Origin: Eutreptiella sp. 'Long Island Sound 2002'
Lineage: Eukaryota; Euglenozoa; Euglenophyceae; Eutreptiales; Eutreptiaceae
DNA length: 64,000 bases
Direction of reading: 5' to 3'
Assembly (NCBI GenBank): GCA_964036045.1
Contig: OZ038382.1
Coordinates: 117,295,429 to 117,359,428, forward strand
A program made the translations under genes and the position numbers. Below, in pieces: positions 11,555-22,479 of the stretch (position 1 is the first letter of the stretch; each line of letters begins with the position of its first letter). The notes under the pieces are model-generated. The model saw only the letters and a list, made by a program, of their open reading frames with translations. It did no database searches and was not told the DNA's origin.

Positions 11555-11562
11555 CCGCTGCT
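11555..11562 (+). repeat. Left target-site duplication of MITE
   Basis: CCGCTGCT, identical to 11802-11809 on the other side of the element. Confidence 0.9.
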
Positions 11563-11801
11563 CAGTGATGGATCTAATTGGGGGGGTGGGTGTCCCTCCC
11601 TCCCCCCCCCCCGTTTTGTGACGAGGCGTCACAATACGCGTCACAAAAAAACCCGGTCACAGCCTTTTGGGTGTCACAATATTTTCAGAAAAGCTGTTTT
11701 CCCACTATGGCCTATTGTATTTTTTGTGACATGTCACAATTCACTACCCCCCCCCCCCCACCCCCACCCCCTGAGTGGCGCACAAATTAGATCCATCACT
11801 G
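11563..11801 (+). mobile_element. hAT-type MITE with 8-bp target duplication
   Basis: The 239-bp element starts CAGTGATGGATCTAATT (11563-11579) and ends with its exact reverse complement AATTAGATCCATCACTG (11785-11801), a perfect 17-bp inverted repeat. It is flanked on both sides by the direct repeat CCGCTGCT (11555-11562 and 11802-11809). A CAGTG terminus with an 8-bp duplication is the signature of hAT-superfamily elements. There is no coding capacity, so this is a non-autonomous miniature element. The interior holds a C-run, a GTGACGAGGCGTCAC palindrome and further TGTCAC/GTGACA words. Confidence 0.93.
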
Positions 11802-11809
11802 CCGCTGCT
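11802..11809 (+). repeat. Right target-site duplication of MITE
   Basis: CCGCTGCT, identical to 11555-11562. Confidence 0.9.
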
Positions 11810-12009
11810 CCTTGGGTTCATTGCAAAATACTGTGGATTTCTGGGGTTGTCCACATAGGCGCATGTCGTCCTCACTGTTCCACTGTTTGTTCGGATATTT
11901 TCAACTGCGGCCCCGCCAACAATACAGTTTGCTACGTCCTACCAGCGCCTTTACGCCAAACGCAGCCCCTTCACCTCTGAACTGGAGCCCAGCAACACCC
12001 CGAAAATGA

Positions 12010-13330
12010 ACAGGACTGGCAACTCATATTGTCCCCTTATCCAACTTCTGCCTCTTGGTGCCGGCAGGGGAATGGGCGCCAAGGGGGCAGAAAGATGCGT
12101 ACATGAGCAAGGGTAAAAACCACTTGGTCTATGTCTCCCCCTTCCTCACCCCCGGGATGTCGGTGGACCTCCTGAACATTAGGGGTCATGGACCTCTGGA
12201 AGAGGCATCATATTTGCACCCTGTCCTGGCTGGTCTTCGCTTATGGTCGGCCTGCCTGCCCCGCTGCTGACAGTCCTTGGGCCCTCTCACATAAATTGGC
12301 ACATAGACACTGCCGATGATGCCACAAGGCTGACCACACAGGCAGCTATTCTGGGCAAAGGAGAAAATGGCAAACTGGAGTCCGGTGGGTGGATAAAAGA
12401 GCTCAGTTTCCAGACCCCCCCGGCTCGCCTGCATGCGCAGGGCTCCCATGTCCCAACCAGCCCCCATGTTCAAAGGTCGGTCCCAAACCCAAAATCATTG
12501 ACAGCGGTCGACATGCAATCCGTACGCTGAGGTGAGTCAGAACAGTGCGCTGAGGCGAGTCAGACCTTTTGAGGGAAAATTGGTCAAAAGCATTCAAGAA
12601 AATGATGTGATGCCCTGGGTACGGGGGCCCATTTGGCAGACCCCCCCCGGCTCCTGGGCTCCACTTCCACGCTTGGGACAGATGCCCTGGCCATGCTCAT
12701 CCTCATCCATGGGTGGGGGGATCTCTTGCCAGGTTGAGGGTCAAAATCGTGACCCTCGTAATCCTCAGAAGCCCCAGCCCAGCGCCCGTACACCTGAATT
12801 CTCCTGCTGAAACCCCGCACTCGGGGCATCTTCTGGGGGCTTCAGCGGATTCAGAACACGAAGAATTTGGTACTCAGACCACAAAGGCAGTGATGATCCA
12901 CTGGCCATAGAACTGACAAAAATTATGCGAAACAAGGGCCAGGCCGTCCAAATGTTCGACGTGTGCACGGCATACATGGGGCTAACATCTGCCATGGCAG
13001 GTGTTTGCAAGTGTCACGGAATTTTTTTGGCAGGTGCCTGCAGCTGGCAAGCACTGTTGTGGCTGGTGTGGACACACATGCCTGCGCACACACGCGCGCA
13101 CACGAAGACCAAGATACAAGCCCTGAAGGGGAAGAGCACAGGCAAGGGCATGTGCACTGGATATCTGGACTTATCGTCAGGCGATCAAACAGTCAGCTAC
13201 ATGGATGTATTATTTTCCTTGTTACTGCACTTTATGGGCATTGTTGTGCCACAGGCACTTCAGATCATGTTTCCAATCTTTCAACCAGGCCATCGGGTGG
13301 GTAACCAGGCAGCTTATCTTATTTCGGCGC
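12010..13330 (+). other. Possible exons, unrecognised
   Basis: Several plus-strand frames (12055-12270, 12243-12530, 12713-12910, 12925-13443) have fairly balanced composition, but none shows a known domain, and exon joins cannot be fixed by eye. They may be fragments of one decayed gene. No function is assigned. Confidence 0.2.
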
Positions 13331-13340
13331 ATGTGTGCAT

Positions 13341-13370
13341 CTCTCTCTCTCCCCCCCCCCCCCCCTCTCT

Positions 13371-13415
<45 letters not shown>
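13341..13415 (+). repeat. Compound CT / C / CT / GT microsatellite
   Basis: (CT)n, then a C-run of about 14, a second (CT)n and an uninterrupted (GT)n of about 20 repeats. Confidence 0.9.
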
Positions 13416-13417
<2 letters not shown>

Positions 13418-13419
13418 AG

Positions 13420-14250
13420 AAAGGTGCCTCGCCAATATTGTAGCCGCCTTTTGCAATTTCATAATGGGAAGTCTGAAAAGTGATTGCACTGCAAAGTCAA
13501 AAGCATGTCTCTGGACTGTAAATTGTGCACTCCAACGTCAAACAAACCTCTTTGAACTTTCTTCGGACATTTCTTGCCTTTAGAATGAATTTTTTGCATT
13601 CCAAAGTGGGGGGTTACGTAGCGTGACTTTCAACTCACACAACTTTGGAGTGCAAGCACTTTGAAAACTCCCATGCATTCAGCAGCAGCTTTACCGACAT
13701 GATTCGGCCAGTGTTTTTAATTACACTATTATAAAAACAGCTTGGATGGGTGATGTGCTGTTGAAGGTTAATGCCAAAAAGCGTCCATGGCACCCTTGCG
13801 GGTTTCAACTCACTTAAAAGGCCATACCCCCCTGAACACTGAAACGTGACCAATCAACGAATTCATAGAAAATCAATAAAATTCATGCGCAGTGCTACAT
13901 AGTACGCTAAACACGATTCACCATATGTACACTCTTACAACCATACGGGACAATCAGCACACATGAGGTGACATGAAAAAAGCGAGCAAAAAAAGATTTG
14001 GCTTACTGTTGGCAAACCAATGGTGCAACCAGTTTCCAGCAAAGGCTCCATTCCGTTACATCCATGCACACCACACAACGCGGCAGGTGTCGGCAAAAAT
14101 TGTTGGCAGGTGTTGGCAGGTGTCATGAAAAATTTAGGCAGCTGCTAGCCTCAAATACAGTGTGCGGACACAGACCCTCAAACCTGCACCCAGGGGTCAA
14201 ACTGGGCATTGCTCGATTCCCTGCTGCTCTCCCTGCGCTGTGAGATTCTG
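13420..14250. other. No gene seen
   Basis: Moderately AT-rich unique sequence. The short repeat GGCAGGTGT(T/C)GGCA occurs near 14080-14125. No frame has a recognisable motif. Confidence 0.35.
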
Positions 14251-15735
14251 GTGTGCCATGTGTGATTGTTATGAGACCCTTGCTACTATTGGCAAAACTG
14301 ACTACGGGGCTACTGCCCGAAGGTGGTTCACAAATGGGGACCAAAAGCACGAAGAGAGTGGGCGAGTGAAGAAAATTTGAGACGAGCAGAACAAAGCGCC
14401 AAAACTGACCTGCACACTGGTGCCCCGTACTGTAGGGTTTGTGGGCTGTCCTCGGGTAATTGATGGTTGGACAAAGGAGGTGTTTGAGCGAATGTGCACG
14501 GGGAGAGTCAGCCGTGTCGGTGTCAGATGTGAAAAAGTGGAGCTACCCGGCCCCCAACTGGACTATTTCTGGTCTGGTGGTGGGTCTGGGGGTGCTGGGT
14601 GTACTGTGGTGTCGTTTGGGTGGCTGCGTCAACCTGTGCTCCAAGACAACACTCATCTTATGGACCAGAGTGTGCAATGGAGTGCCCTTTTGCCAAAGCA
14701 GGGGATTACTCGTTGGCCCTGGCAGCAAGCCAGGCAATGCTGCCTCAGGAGGTGGCAGGTGCAGGCGAGCGGTGTGTGTGATGAATTCGCATTTGCTCTC
14801 CACGGGATGGCAGGGGCCAGGCTTTTATTGAAATAGGGAGGGCCTGACCGTACATGATGGAGCATGTATGAATTTGGCATGGTAGCTTTGTACAGACGGT
14901 ACAGGCATTGTTTGTGCAGGCTGTACGACAGCCATATTAGCTTGGTGTGGACCCACACATTGGCTTGCACGTACGGGATTGTGTGGGTTACCTGTGCGAT
15001 TTGCAGAGTCTTTATCACTCTGCACAAGTACTGTATGGTTGCTGTGCTCAGGCAATGTACAATGAGGGGAAAGGGCAGGGGAGGCGGGGAGGCTCTGGCC
15101 CTTGTTCTCGCCCCAGAAATAAATGTTACAGCACACCCCTGCTCTGGACATTGCTACAATCTGGTGCTGGTTGGGCTGTGACACAAGCGCATCAAATTTT
15201 TGGCATACGTGTCAACAAGTTCCACAATCAATGAAACCAAAGAACTGTGGATTGCTGCGTCCGGATGAAGCCTTTCAATCACGTTGTCATATACCCATCC
15301 GGAGACATCAACAGGGGATCGACAGCGTAAGGCGTTACTGTGGCAGGAAACAGCACGTGGAATGCAATTTGCTCTTGGCCCTGCCACATGGGTGAACCGG
15401 ATCAAGGCATATCCAACTCCCTTCCATCAAGGAATACAATATGTTTCTTGCAAAGAGGGCGAAACACTTCCACACAAGCTGCTGGCATTTCTACACGAAT
15501 CTGGTGTTGCGATCATGACAGGGCAGGCGGTGAAGGGAACCCACCACACCAAGCAAAATACATATAGACCTGACCCAGGGCGGTCCTTAACGCAAAAAAA
15601 AAAAGTTGTTCCAGAACCTGGTATTTTCAAAAGAGCCCGCGGACAGTACATGCCTTCACCCCGGTGTTCCCAATTGTTCAACCATGAGTCCCTAGCCCCA
15701 AATTTGTGCAAGCACACAACCATGTGATCCTAGCC
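14250..15735. other. Decayed coding fragments, strand uncertain
   Basis: Plus-strand pieces include WCAMCDCYETLATIGKTDYG near 14255 and GHCYNLVLVGL followed, after a stop, by KRIKFLAYVS and NETKELWIAASG near 15150-15270. Minus-strand 15405-15154 gives VYDNVIERLHPDAAIHSSLV. The C-x-H plus NL spacing of the plus pieces recalls the hAT/DUF659 Cys-His block, but with stops. It may be a relic of another hAT element; nothing intact is present. Confidence 0.2.
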
Positions 15736-15888
15736 CCACATGTGTTGCATGATAGCATCCAAACCCTACCTCACACCCTGCACAATTCAACATGAACAAG
15801 AGCAATGTTTTTTTCAATCAAATGCAGTGACGCAGCGTTCGACCACCCGAATGTTCCATCGCCGGTGGCACAGCTGATAACAAACCCC

Positions 15889-16864
15889 CTACAGCTGGAA
15901 CAACCTCTGGAAGTGCACTCCGACACGCTCCATAAGCTCACCCTTCCCCCCGCTGACACTCAGACCATGCTTCCTAAAAATGGCCTTAAACTCAACTTTA
16001 GTCCCCTCATGCAATTTCCCCCTCTCCATTGCCTTCAACACCGCCTCATCCACATCATACGCGAACACCAACTGCGCGGCAGGGTTACAAGAGGTAGAGG
16101 GGACAGCTGATGGGTTACGAAGGTCAGAAGAGATCTTCAATTAGACTGCGAAGAAACTTCATCCGGCTACCCTTGATGAGGCTACTCCCTACGTCAACAC
16201 CCAACGATTCCTCCCACCCCCCTGGAATGACATGACGCATGGTGTGCAACAGCTGTGTGCACATCACGTTCATCAAACCCTGGACGGCGGCGACCCGTGC
16301 CCCCTTGGTCGCCTGAACTTTCTTGCTTGTGGCACAAACCACAGCAAAAACATCGCAAAAAAAGGCCGCCGTGAACTTGAAGAGGGGGTGCGAAAGTGCA
16401 TCGAACAAGCCCTGGGCCTTCTCCCTACGCCCGAGGCCAGCCTCATGGTTAATGTACTCAGGCAGGTGTACCAGAACAGCGGGAAGATTCTCTAGCACAA
16501 TATCCAGCTCGTGGAACATGCCTTCCACCCAGCACACACCAGTGCGACGTGAGAAACAACACTTCCCCCCTTTGCGCCACAACCCCCGCATTCGCTTGGA
16601 GCTGGTCCTATAGAAGCAGGCCAAAAAGGACACCAGATCATCTTCAGCATCGTACCACACTTTGACCTTTCCCTTCGCAGTGCTAATTGCTCGCATCAGG
16701 CAATGTGCCGCATCTTTCACCCAACCAATTAGTTCCTTACGTCCTTTCTCCCCGATAGCGTTCAGCAAACCCACATAGGCACCCATAGTGCCGGCACCAT
16801 CCGAGACCACTGCAATGATGCGTTCCTCGATCACCTTCCACTCAATGCCCAGCTGCTCAAACAC
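15889..16864 (-). CDS. hAT-like protein with SAP-like C-terminus
   Basis: The main frame (16864-16124) encodes about 246 residues. Residues 15-31 read RIIAVVSDGAGTMGAYV, and about 30 residues later comes WVKDAAHCLMRAI: the Asp-Gly/Asn block followed by an H-C motif seen in hAT and ZNF862-type transposase-derived proteins. A helical region with NHEAGLGRREKAQGLFDAL follows. The adjoining frame (16140-15889) reads EFKAIFRKHGLSVSGGKGEL, then MERV. This resembles a SAP DNA-binding motif (helix, GLSxSGxKxEL, helix). The two frames overlap by 17 bases, so a frameshift or small intron joins them. The N-terminus is missing; the minisatellite at 16868 begins exactly upstream. Confidence 0.5.
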
Positions 16865-16867
16865 AGA

Positions 16868-17128
16868 AGTGGCCCACTTGTGGGCAAGGTGGCTACAACC
16901 CCTGCCGCCTGGGGGGTCCCCTCCGCTTCAGAGCGGGGGGCAAAATCAGAAGTGGCCCACTTGTGGGCAAGGTGGCTACATAACCCCTGCCGCCTGGGGG
17001 ATCCCCACCGCTTCACAGCGGGGGGCAAAATCACAAGTGGCCCACAAGTGGGCAAGGTGGCTACATAACCCCTACCGCCTAGGGGGTCCCCACCGCTTCG
17101 GAGCGGGGGGGCAGAATCAGAAGTGGCA
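16868..17128 (+). repeat. About 83-bp minisatellite, three units
   Basis: Unit: GAAGTGGCCCACTTGTGGGC, AAGGTGGCTACATAACCCC, GCCGCCTGGGGG, then TCCCCACCGCTTC and GAGCGGGGGGCAAAATCA. Three full copies plus a partial fourth. A diverged single copy sits inverted at 10700-10765. Confidence 0.85.
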
Positions 17129-17129
17129 C

Positions 17130-17655
17130 CCAAAAGAGGGCGGAATTGCTACGTAACTCCTGCTTTCTCGGCGATCCCCGAAAAGGGGACAGACATGGCC
17201 CACGTTGGGCCAGGGCAAAAAGGCCTCTAGGGGCGGTCCTTAAGGGCGGTCCTTAACAAAAAAAAAATCTCGTCCCTTAAGGACCCCCCTGACCTGACCT
17301 CACCAACAAGCAGCCCCAACAAAAGATATACCGTCCATCTAAAGCAAAGAGGTACTGGGGGGATCATGAAAAACAGGCGTGAGTCTACGCCCCCAAAGCA
17401 AGAAGAAAAACACCCTGGTGAGGAGTGGGCGGGGGGAGGGGGGTGCGCATAAAGGGTGGAGGAATATGCCGGCTGGTACTTCCGGGTGCGCCGGGAACAG
17501 TCGGTGCCAAAACTGCACAGTTTGAAGGGTGCTCACCACCACTGACATGGGCAATGTAACACAGGGCCAGGGGTTCCAGATCACCAAGTGTTACCCATCA
17601 GTCATGCTCAGGAATTTTGCCAGTTATTTCAAGGATTCATTGCCCGTGCAGTGTG
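17130..17655. other. No gene seen; GGGCGGTCCTTAA motif
   Basis: GGGCGGTCCTTAA occurs twice (near 17230 and 17242) just before an A-run, and once near 15577, also before an A-run. A G-run lies near 17430. No supported frame. Confidence 0.4.
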
Positions 17656-17659
17656 CAGT

Positions 17660-17952
17660 GGGTGTTTCTCCCACCAGGGCCCTGCTGCGGGCCCAGGCAG
17701 TGTTGTGCAGTGGGTGTTCACCCTACCAAGGCCCTGCTGTGGGGCCTAGGTAGCACGCCACAACGGGCATGGCCCTACCAAGGCCCTGCACTGGGGCCTT
17801 GTTTTGCAAAGGGTGTTTGTCCTACCAAGGCCCTGTGGTGGAGCCTAGGCAGTGTGTTGCAGTGGGTGGGTGTCTTACCAAGGCCATGCAGTGGGGCCTG
17901 AGCAGCGTGCTGCAGTGGGTGGGTGTCCAACCAAGGCCCTGCAGTGGGGCCA
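17660..17952 (+). repeat. About 55-bp minisatellite, six units
   Basis: Units follow GCAGTGGGTGTTCACCCTAC then CAAGGCCCTGCTGTGGGGCCTAGGCAGTGTGTT. It reads as a peptide repeat (LPRPCTGA-like) in one frame, but unit lengths are not multiples of three, so it is probably not coding. It borders the reverse transcriptase directly. Confidence 0.8.
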
Positions 17953-17959
17953 GGGGGCC

Positions 17960-20643
17960 GGGGGCGGTGTACTGCCGAGTGCGGGATGACGCCTTCGCCC
18001 CGCCGGTGGTGTTGCTAACCCGACTGCACGGCAGGGCGATGGCGAACGCTCGCGAAAGGGACGGGCTGTTGCCGGAGGTGTGGGGCCCCATCAACCGCAA
18101 GTATGCGGAGGCCCCAGAGCCGTGCCTCGAGGCCTTCATCGCTAAATACGGGCGCCACATGTGCAAAGTCTCCATGCTTGCCTCCAAGCTCAAAGGGGAG
18201 CTTCTGTGCAAGCGCCGGCGGGCCATGTCTCCCTCCTCCATGGGACTAGAAGGGTGGTGTATGCATGACCTTTGGTCGCTCCCGGACTGGGCCCTACACT
18301 GGCGAGCCAAGCTGCTGCAGCTGGTGGAGGATGCCAGACAGTTGCCGGGGGTCCTTGCCAAGGGATACACATCCCTCATCCCGAAACCCGGGGAAGAGGG
18401 CTCCTTGGGCACCCGCCCGTTGACGGTTTCGTCCATGGTCTACCGGCTATGGGCAGGGGACCAGCTGTGGGACGTCCCACACTGGAAGGATGCGTGGCTC
18501 CACGCCGAGGCCTCTAGCTTCCGCCCGCGTTGGGGGGGTGTCGACGGGGCGGGGGTCACGGCCGTCACGCTACAGCTAGTGCGGCCAAAGGGATGGAATC
18601 TCCGGCCTCCACCCAGGTTATGTCAAATGCTTTGACATAATCACACAGGCTGTGGTCGTGAGGGTGGCCCGGGAGCCGGGCACGGACAAGGGCACGTTCC
18701 GGGCCCGGGCGGCCATGTACCGGCTGCTGAGGTGAGCCTTCTGGCTTGTAGGCAGCCTCGGGGCCTCGTGGCGGGCCACCAACGGCATCCTGCAGTGACT
18801 GAGGGATGCCCCCTCAACGTCGTCCTCATCAATCTCCTTACTTCCATTTGGAAAATGGAGGTTGATGACATGCGCGAGCATGTGGTGGTGGCCACCCGCC
18901 GGCTTTTGCTGCACAATGTCGGGCCACCGCTGCTGGGATTGTCATTGGCCCTGGAGCCAGAGGGCGCGGGAATGGCGGCCGTGTGCCCCACACGGTATGC
19001 GGACGACACAGAGGCCAGCAGACTAGCCCCACACGCGGCCCCCATGTCGCAGGCCCCAGCAGTAACCAGAAAGGGGTATGGATGGCCGACACGGGCCAAC
19101 GGGCTGTTTAAATGTAGTACAAGTTGACGGGGCACAATGTCAAGCTACAATGTTGAATGAAACGCCGTTGCCTGGCAGGTGGTCAGTGACACTGGGGTCT
19201 CATCAGGAAGGAACCTGGTTTAGGGGATCTCGAACATGATTTTTACATTGATGTTGATTTAGGCATGGATTGTGGTATGCGGGGAACACCACTGCCCCTG
19301 AAGACCTTGATTTCTCTTCGCAGCGTGTGGTGTCGTTGAGGAGAGGGCTGCCGGTGGCTAGACGGTTGTTTGACTAAACATTGGCATGTGGTGTTGTTCG
19401 ACAGTTTTTGTCGGGGAGTGAACCAACTATCTGTTGCTTTGTTTTTCGTAGCACTATGGTGCCTGAGACGTCCCTCTGGCCGTCCGGCTGTTGAGGGATG
19501 CCACGGGACCAAGCATCAGGAACTGAGCGTTTGTTGTGAGAGAGCCTGCTGAATGTTGCATGTACTTCGGATTGCTCAGTGTACATAGAATTACCGCGAA
19601 CTGAATTAATTTGAATGTTATGTGAGGCCAATCTGGCAACGCGGCCAAGTCAACCTCATGGCTCCTGTGGGAGCCGCCCACAGGGGGGGGGGGGGGGGGT
19701 GGCATTGCTCACGCTCGGCGGGGTGCCCATCGCGCTCTCCGGACAGTTCAAGCAGTTGGGCGTGGGGCAACGCCTAGCGGTAGAGACGGGAACGGACCCG
19801 GTCCCGCGCGGTTGCTTGGACAAGGGCCTAACCATCATGCGCCGGGTGGGTTGCCCCCCACCTTCATGAGGGAGGCAGCACTGGGCACCTTGGCAAACTG
19901 TGTGGCCCTGTGCGGGGTCGAGTTGGCGACGTCTAGGGGTGCACCCTGGCATAGGCTGACACCGCAGTGGCCAAGGCGGTCTGGGGATCCACACGGTGCT
20001 CACGGGCCAAAGAGGTCCTGCGGGGCTTCCCAACCAGGGGTTTTTAAGTCCCGCACCTGTGGTGCATGCAGTAATAGCACTTGTTGTGGCTCGCCCGGCG
20101 GGCGCGCATGCCAGGGACCATACAAACCCTCCAAAGTCTAGGCGGTGCTTGAGTGCCGGAACTCCCTGCCCTCTGGGGGCCCATTGGCATGGCATTGCAA
20201 GCCTTGGCGGTGAGTGTACGGGCAAGCATGCCAGGTAGGCTTGCAGATGGCTTCCGCGGAAGGGAGCACAACACCCTCCGTGGGCTACTGGCCGGGGCCA
20301 GGTGGATAGTATGCAAGGCAAGAGACACGCCATCGTGCAGATGGATAGGTGCCCCTTCTGCCGTGGAGCGCCAGAAACCGAATCGCACATTCTGTGGGAC
20401 TGCCCAGCGCATGCCAGGGGTGGATGCCCTAAGCCAGGTTGTTGGTGGCGCTGGCGATGCCGGTGGAGTGGCCAGTATGCCTACGGTCCGCGAGCCTCCT
20501 GCCGCTGGCCATGTTGGGCAACAGGCGGAACGGCTGATGTACCGCCTCTACGGCATGTACCTTGCCGTCCCGCCGGCCCGCAAGGTAGCGGAGGAGGCGG
20601 CACTCCTAAATGGGGACACGGCCTCCACGGTGTTTGGCCCAGC
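17960..20643 (+). pseudogene. LINE-type (non-LTR) reverse transcriptase, broken
   Basis: 17960-18635 keeps the N-terminal RT region with GYTSLIPKPGEEGSLGTRPL and VSSMVYRLWAG, the usual ipKpg...RP...yRlwa block. After a frameshift near 18605, GYVKCFDIITQ matches RT motif A. TNGILQ ends at 18825 and, after 7-8 extra bases, GCPLNVVLINLLTSIW gives motif B. RYADDTEA (YADD at 18996-19007) is motif C. About 530 bases of non-coding sequence (19128-19660) follow. LGGVPIALSGQFKQLGV resumes the connection region near 19710, and CPFCRGAPETESHILWDCP near 20350 is the C-terminal zinc knuckle of LINE proteins. No endonuclease domain is seen; the copy is 5'-truncated and dead as sequenced. Confidence 0.8.
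19128..19660. other. Non-coding interruption of RT gene
   Basis: No RT-like frame in any phase. It could be an insertion or an unspliced intron. No inverted repeats or clear target duplication were seen at its edges. Confidence 0.4.
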
Positions 20644-20719
20644 ATAGGGGCGAGGCCCAGGTTTGCGCCGGGGATTCGGGAGGGAGCGGCTGGCGGACGG
20701 CCCGCCATGAGGCAGTAGT

Positions 20720-21945
20720 GCAGGTAGTAGTAGGGTTTTCATTCCAGCCAAATAGGCGCAATATGGGCAAACAAGGCGAATAAACCCCCGGAGCGTCCAA
20801 GTTCTGCATCATGCTTCGCAAAGTGTGTGTCCCGAATCAACCCAATTCCTTTTGCATGCGACGTGGCTTCTCCCCGTGGACACATAACACCCTCACTTGT
20901 GCATGGACTTCACATTGGCAAGGCACAACAGGTGATTTGCCATCGGGTAGCACTGCGGGGGTTTTCATTCTAGCCAACTGGGCGCTACAAACATATGGGC
21001 CAAAAAGGCGAATAACCCCCCGAAGGTTCCAACTTGTGCATCACGGTTCTCAGGGTGCCTCTCCCGAATCAACCCAATTGCTTTTGCATGTGATGCGGCT
21101 TCTCCCCGTGCACACATAACATGGACTTCACGTTGGCAAGGCACAGCAGTGCGGGGGTCTTCATTCTAGCCAAGTAGGCGCTTATAGGCAAAAAAGGCGA
21201 ATAACCCCCCGGAGGGTCCAACTTGTGCATCATGGTTTGCCGAGTGCCCGTCCCGAATTGCCCTAATTCCTTTTGCATGTGATGTGGCTTCTTCCCGTGC
21301 ACACATTACACCCTCACTTGTGCATGGACCTCACGTTGGCAAGGCACAAGAGGTGATCTACCATCACGTAGCACTGCGAGGGTTTCAATGCTCGCCAAGT
21401 AGACGCAATATGGGCAAAAAAGGCGAATAACCCCCCAGAGGGTCCAACTTGTGCATCACGGTGCTCCGAGTACCTGTCGCAACCCCTCTCCTTTTGCATG
21501 CGATGCGGCTTCTCCCCATGCACACATAACACCCTCACTTGTGCATGGACTTCACGGTGGCAAGGCACAACACGTGATCCGCCATCAAGTAGCAGTGCAG
21601 GGGTTTTCATTCTAACCAGGTAGACGCAATTTGGGACAAAAAAGCGAATAACCCCCCGGAGGGTCCAAACTCTGCATCACAGTTCTCCGAGGGCTGTCCC
21701 GAATTAACCCAATTCCTTTTGCATGCAATGCGGCTTCCGCCCGTGCACACAGAACACCCTCACTTGTGCATGGACTTCACGTTGGCAAGGCACAGCAGGT
21801 GATGTGCCATCAAGTAGCAATGCGGGGGTTTTCATTCTAGCCAACTAGGTGCAACATGGGCAAAAAAGGCGAATAACCCCCGGGAGGGTCCAACTTGTGC
21901 ATCACGGTTCCCCAAGTGCCTGTCCCGAATCAACATGTCTTACCA
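20720..21945 (+). repeat. About 224-bp satellite, array 1
   Basis: Six units are marked by GGTTTTCATTC or a variant at about 20733, 20960, 21156, 21381, 21603 and 21826. Spacing is 223-227 bp, except one unit shortened to about 200. Each unit carries GGCAAAAAAGGCGAATAACC, GGGTCCAACTTGTGCATCAC, CCCAATTCCTTTTGCATG and CATGGACTTCACGTTGGCAA. The array starts straight after the RT pseudogene. Confidence 0.92.
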
Positions 21946-22208
21946 AGTGCTGCCACCCACGCCAGCTGTGCTAGTCCAGCAGAGTCCATGGGCAGTGGTG
22001 CACAGTCTGAGACATGAAGTCACACAACAAGGTCAGGGCTGAGCCACCAGACCACACCCTGGGCAGGACCTGCTTGGTAGGTTGTGAGTCTGGCGAGGCT
22101 TGCCAGAGGTCATCACCAGGCAATTTCATAAGAGGGGGGGGGATTTTGAACAAGACCCACCCAGACCTCCCCCTCCTCTGATAATTCTGTGGGGGGATTT
22201 TTTGTAAG

Positions 22209-22478
22209 TCAAACTGAAGCCAAGGCTGAGGCTGGCTGACACCCTCTGCAGGACTGCTGCTCTGTGAAGGACTGTTGCCTCTGTTCAGAACCACAACTCT
22301 GTGCAGCACTGTTGCTCTGTGCAGGACTGCTGCTCTGTGCAGAACTTGCACTCTGTGCAGCGCTGTTGCTCTGTGCAGAACTGCCACTCTGTGCAGCACT
22401 GTTGCTCCATGCAGGGCTGTTGCTGCTGCTGCTACTAGAACTGGCTGCTGAAGTTTCTGTTGGCTGCACTGGGGTCAC
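22209..22478 (-). CDS. Ser/Ala/Gln repeat exon
   Basis: The frame encodes imperfect repeats of SNSAAQSGSSAQ and related blocks, preceded by a Ser run. The DNA repeat (GCTGTTGCTCTGTGCAG on plus) has an 11-codon period and keeps this frame; the opposite strand reads a Leu/Cys repeat, which is less plausible. It is probably a disordered region of an unrecognised protein. Flanking exons were not identified. Confidence 0.3.
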   Translation of the reverse strand: MTPVQPTETSAASSSSSSSNSPAWSNSAAQSGSSAQSNSAAQSASSAQSSSPAQSNSAAQSCGSEQRQQSFTEQQSCRGCQPASALASV

Positions 22479-22479
22479 C

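Noticed and set aside
17660-17960. Minisatellite as the translated N-terminus of the reverse transcriptase
   Set aside because: The frame is open, but unit lengths are not multiples of three and the peptide changes phase between units. The recognisable RT sequence starts only after the array.
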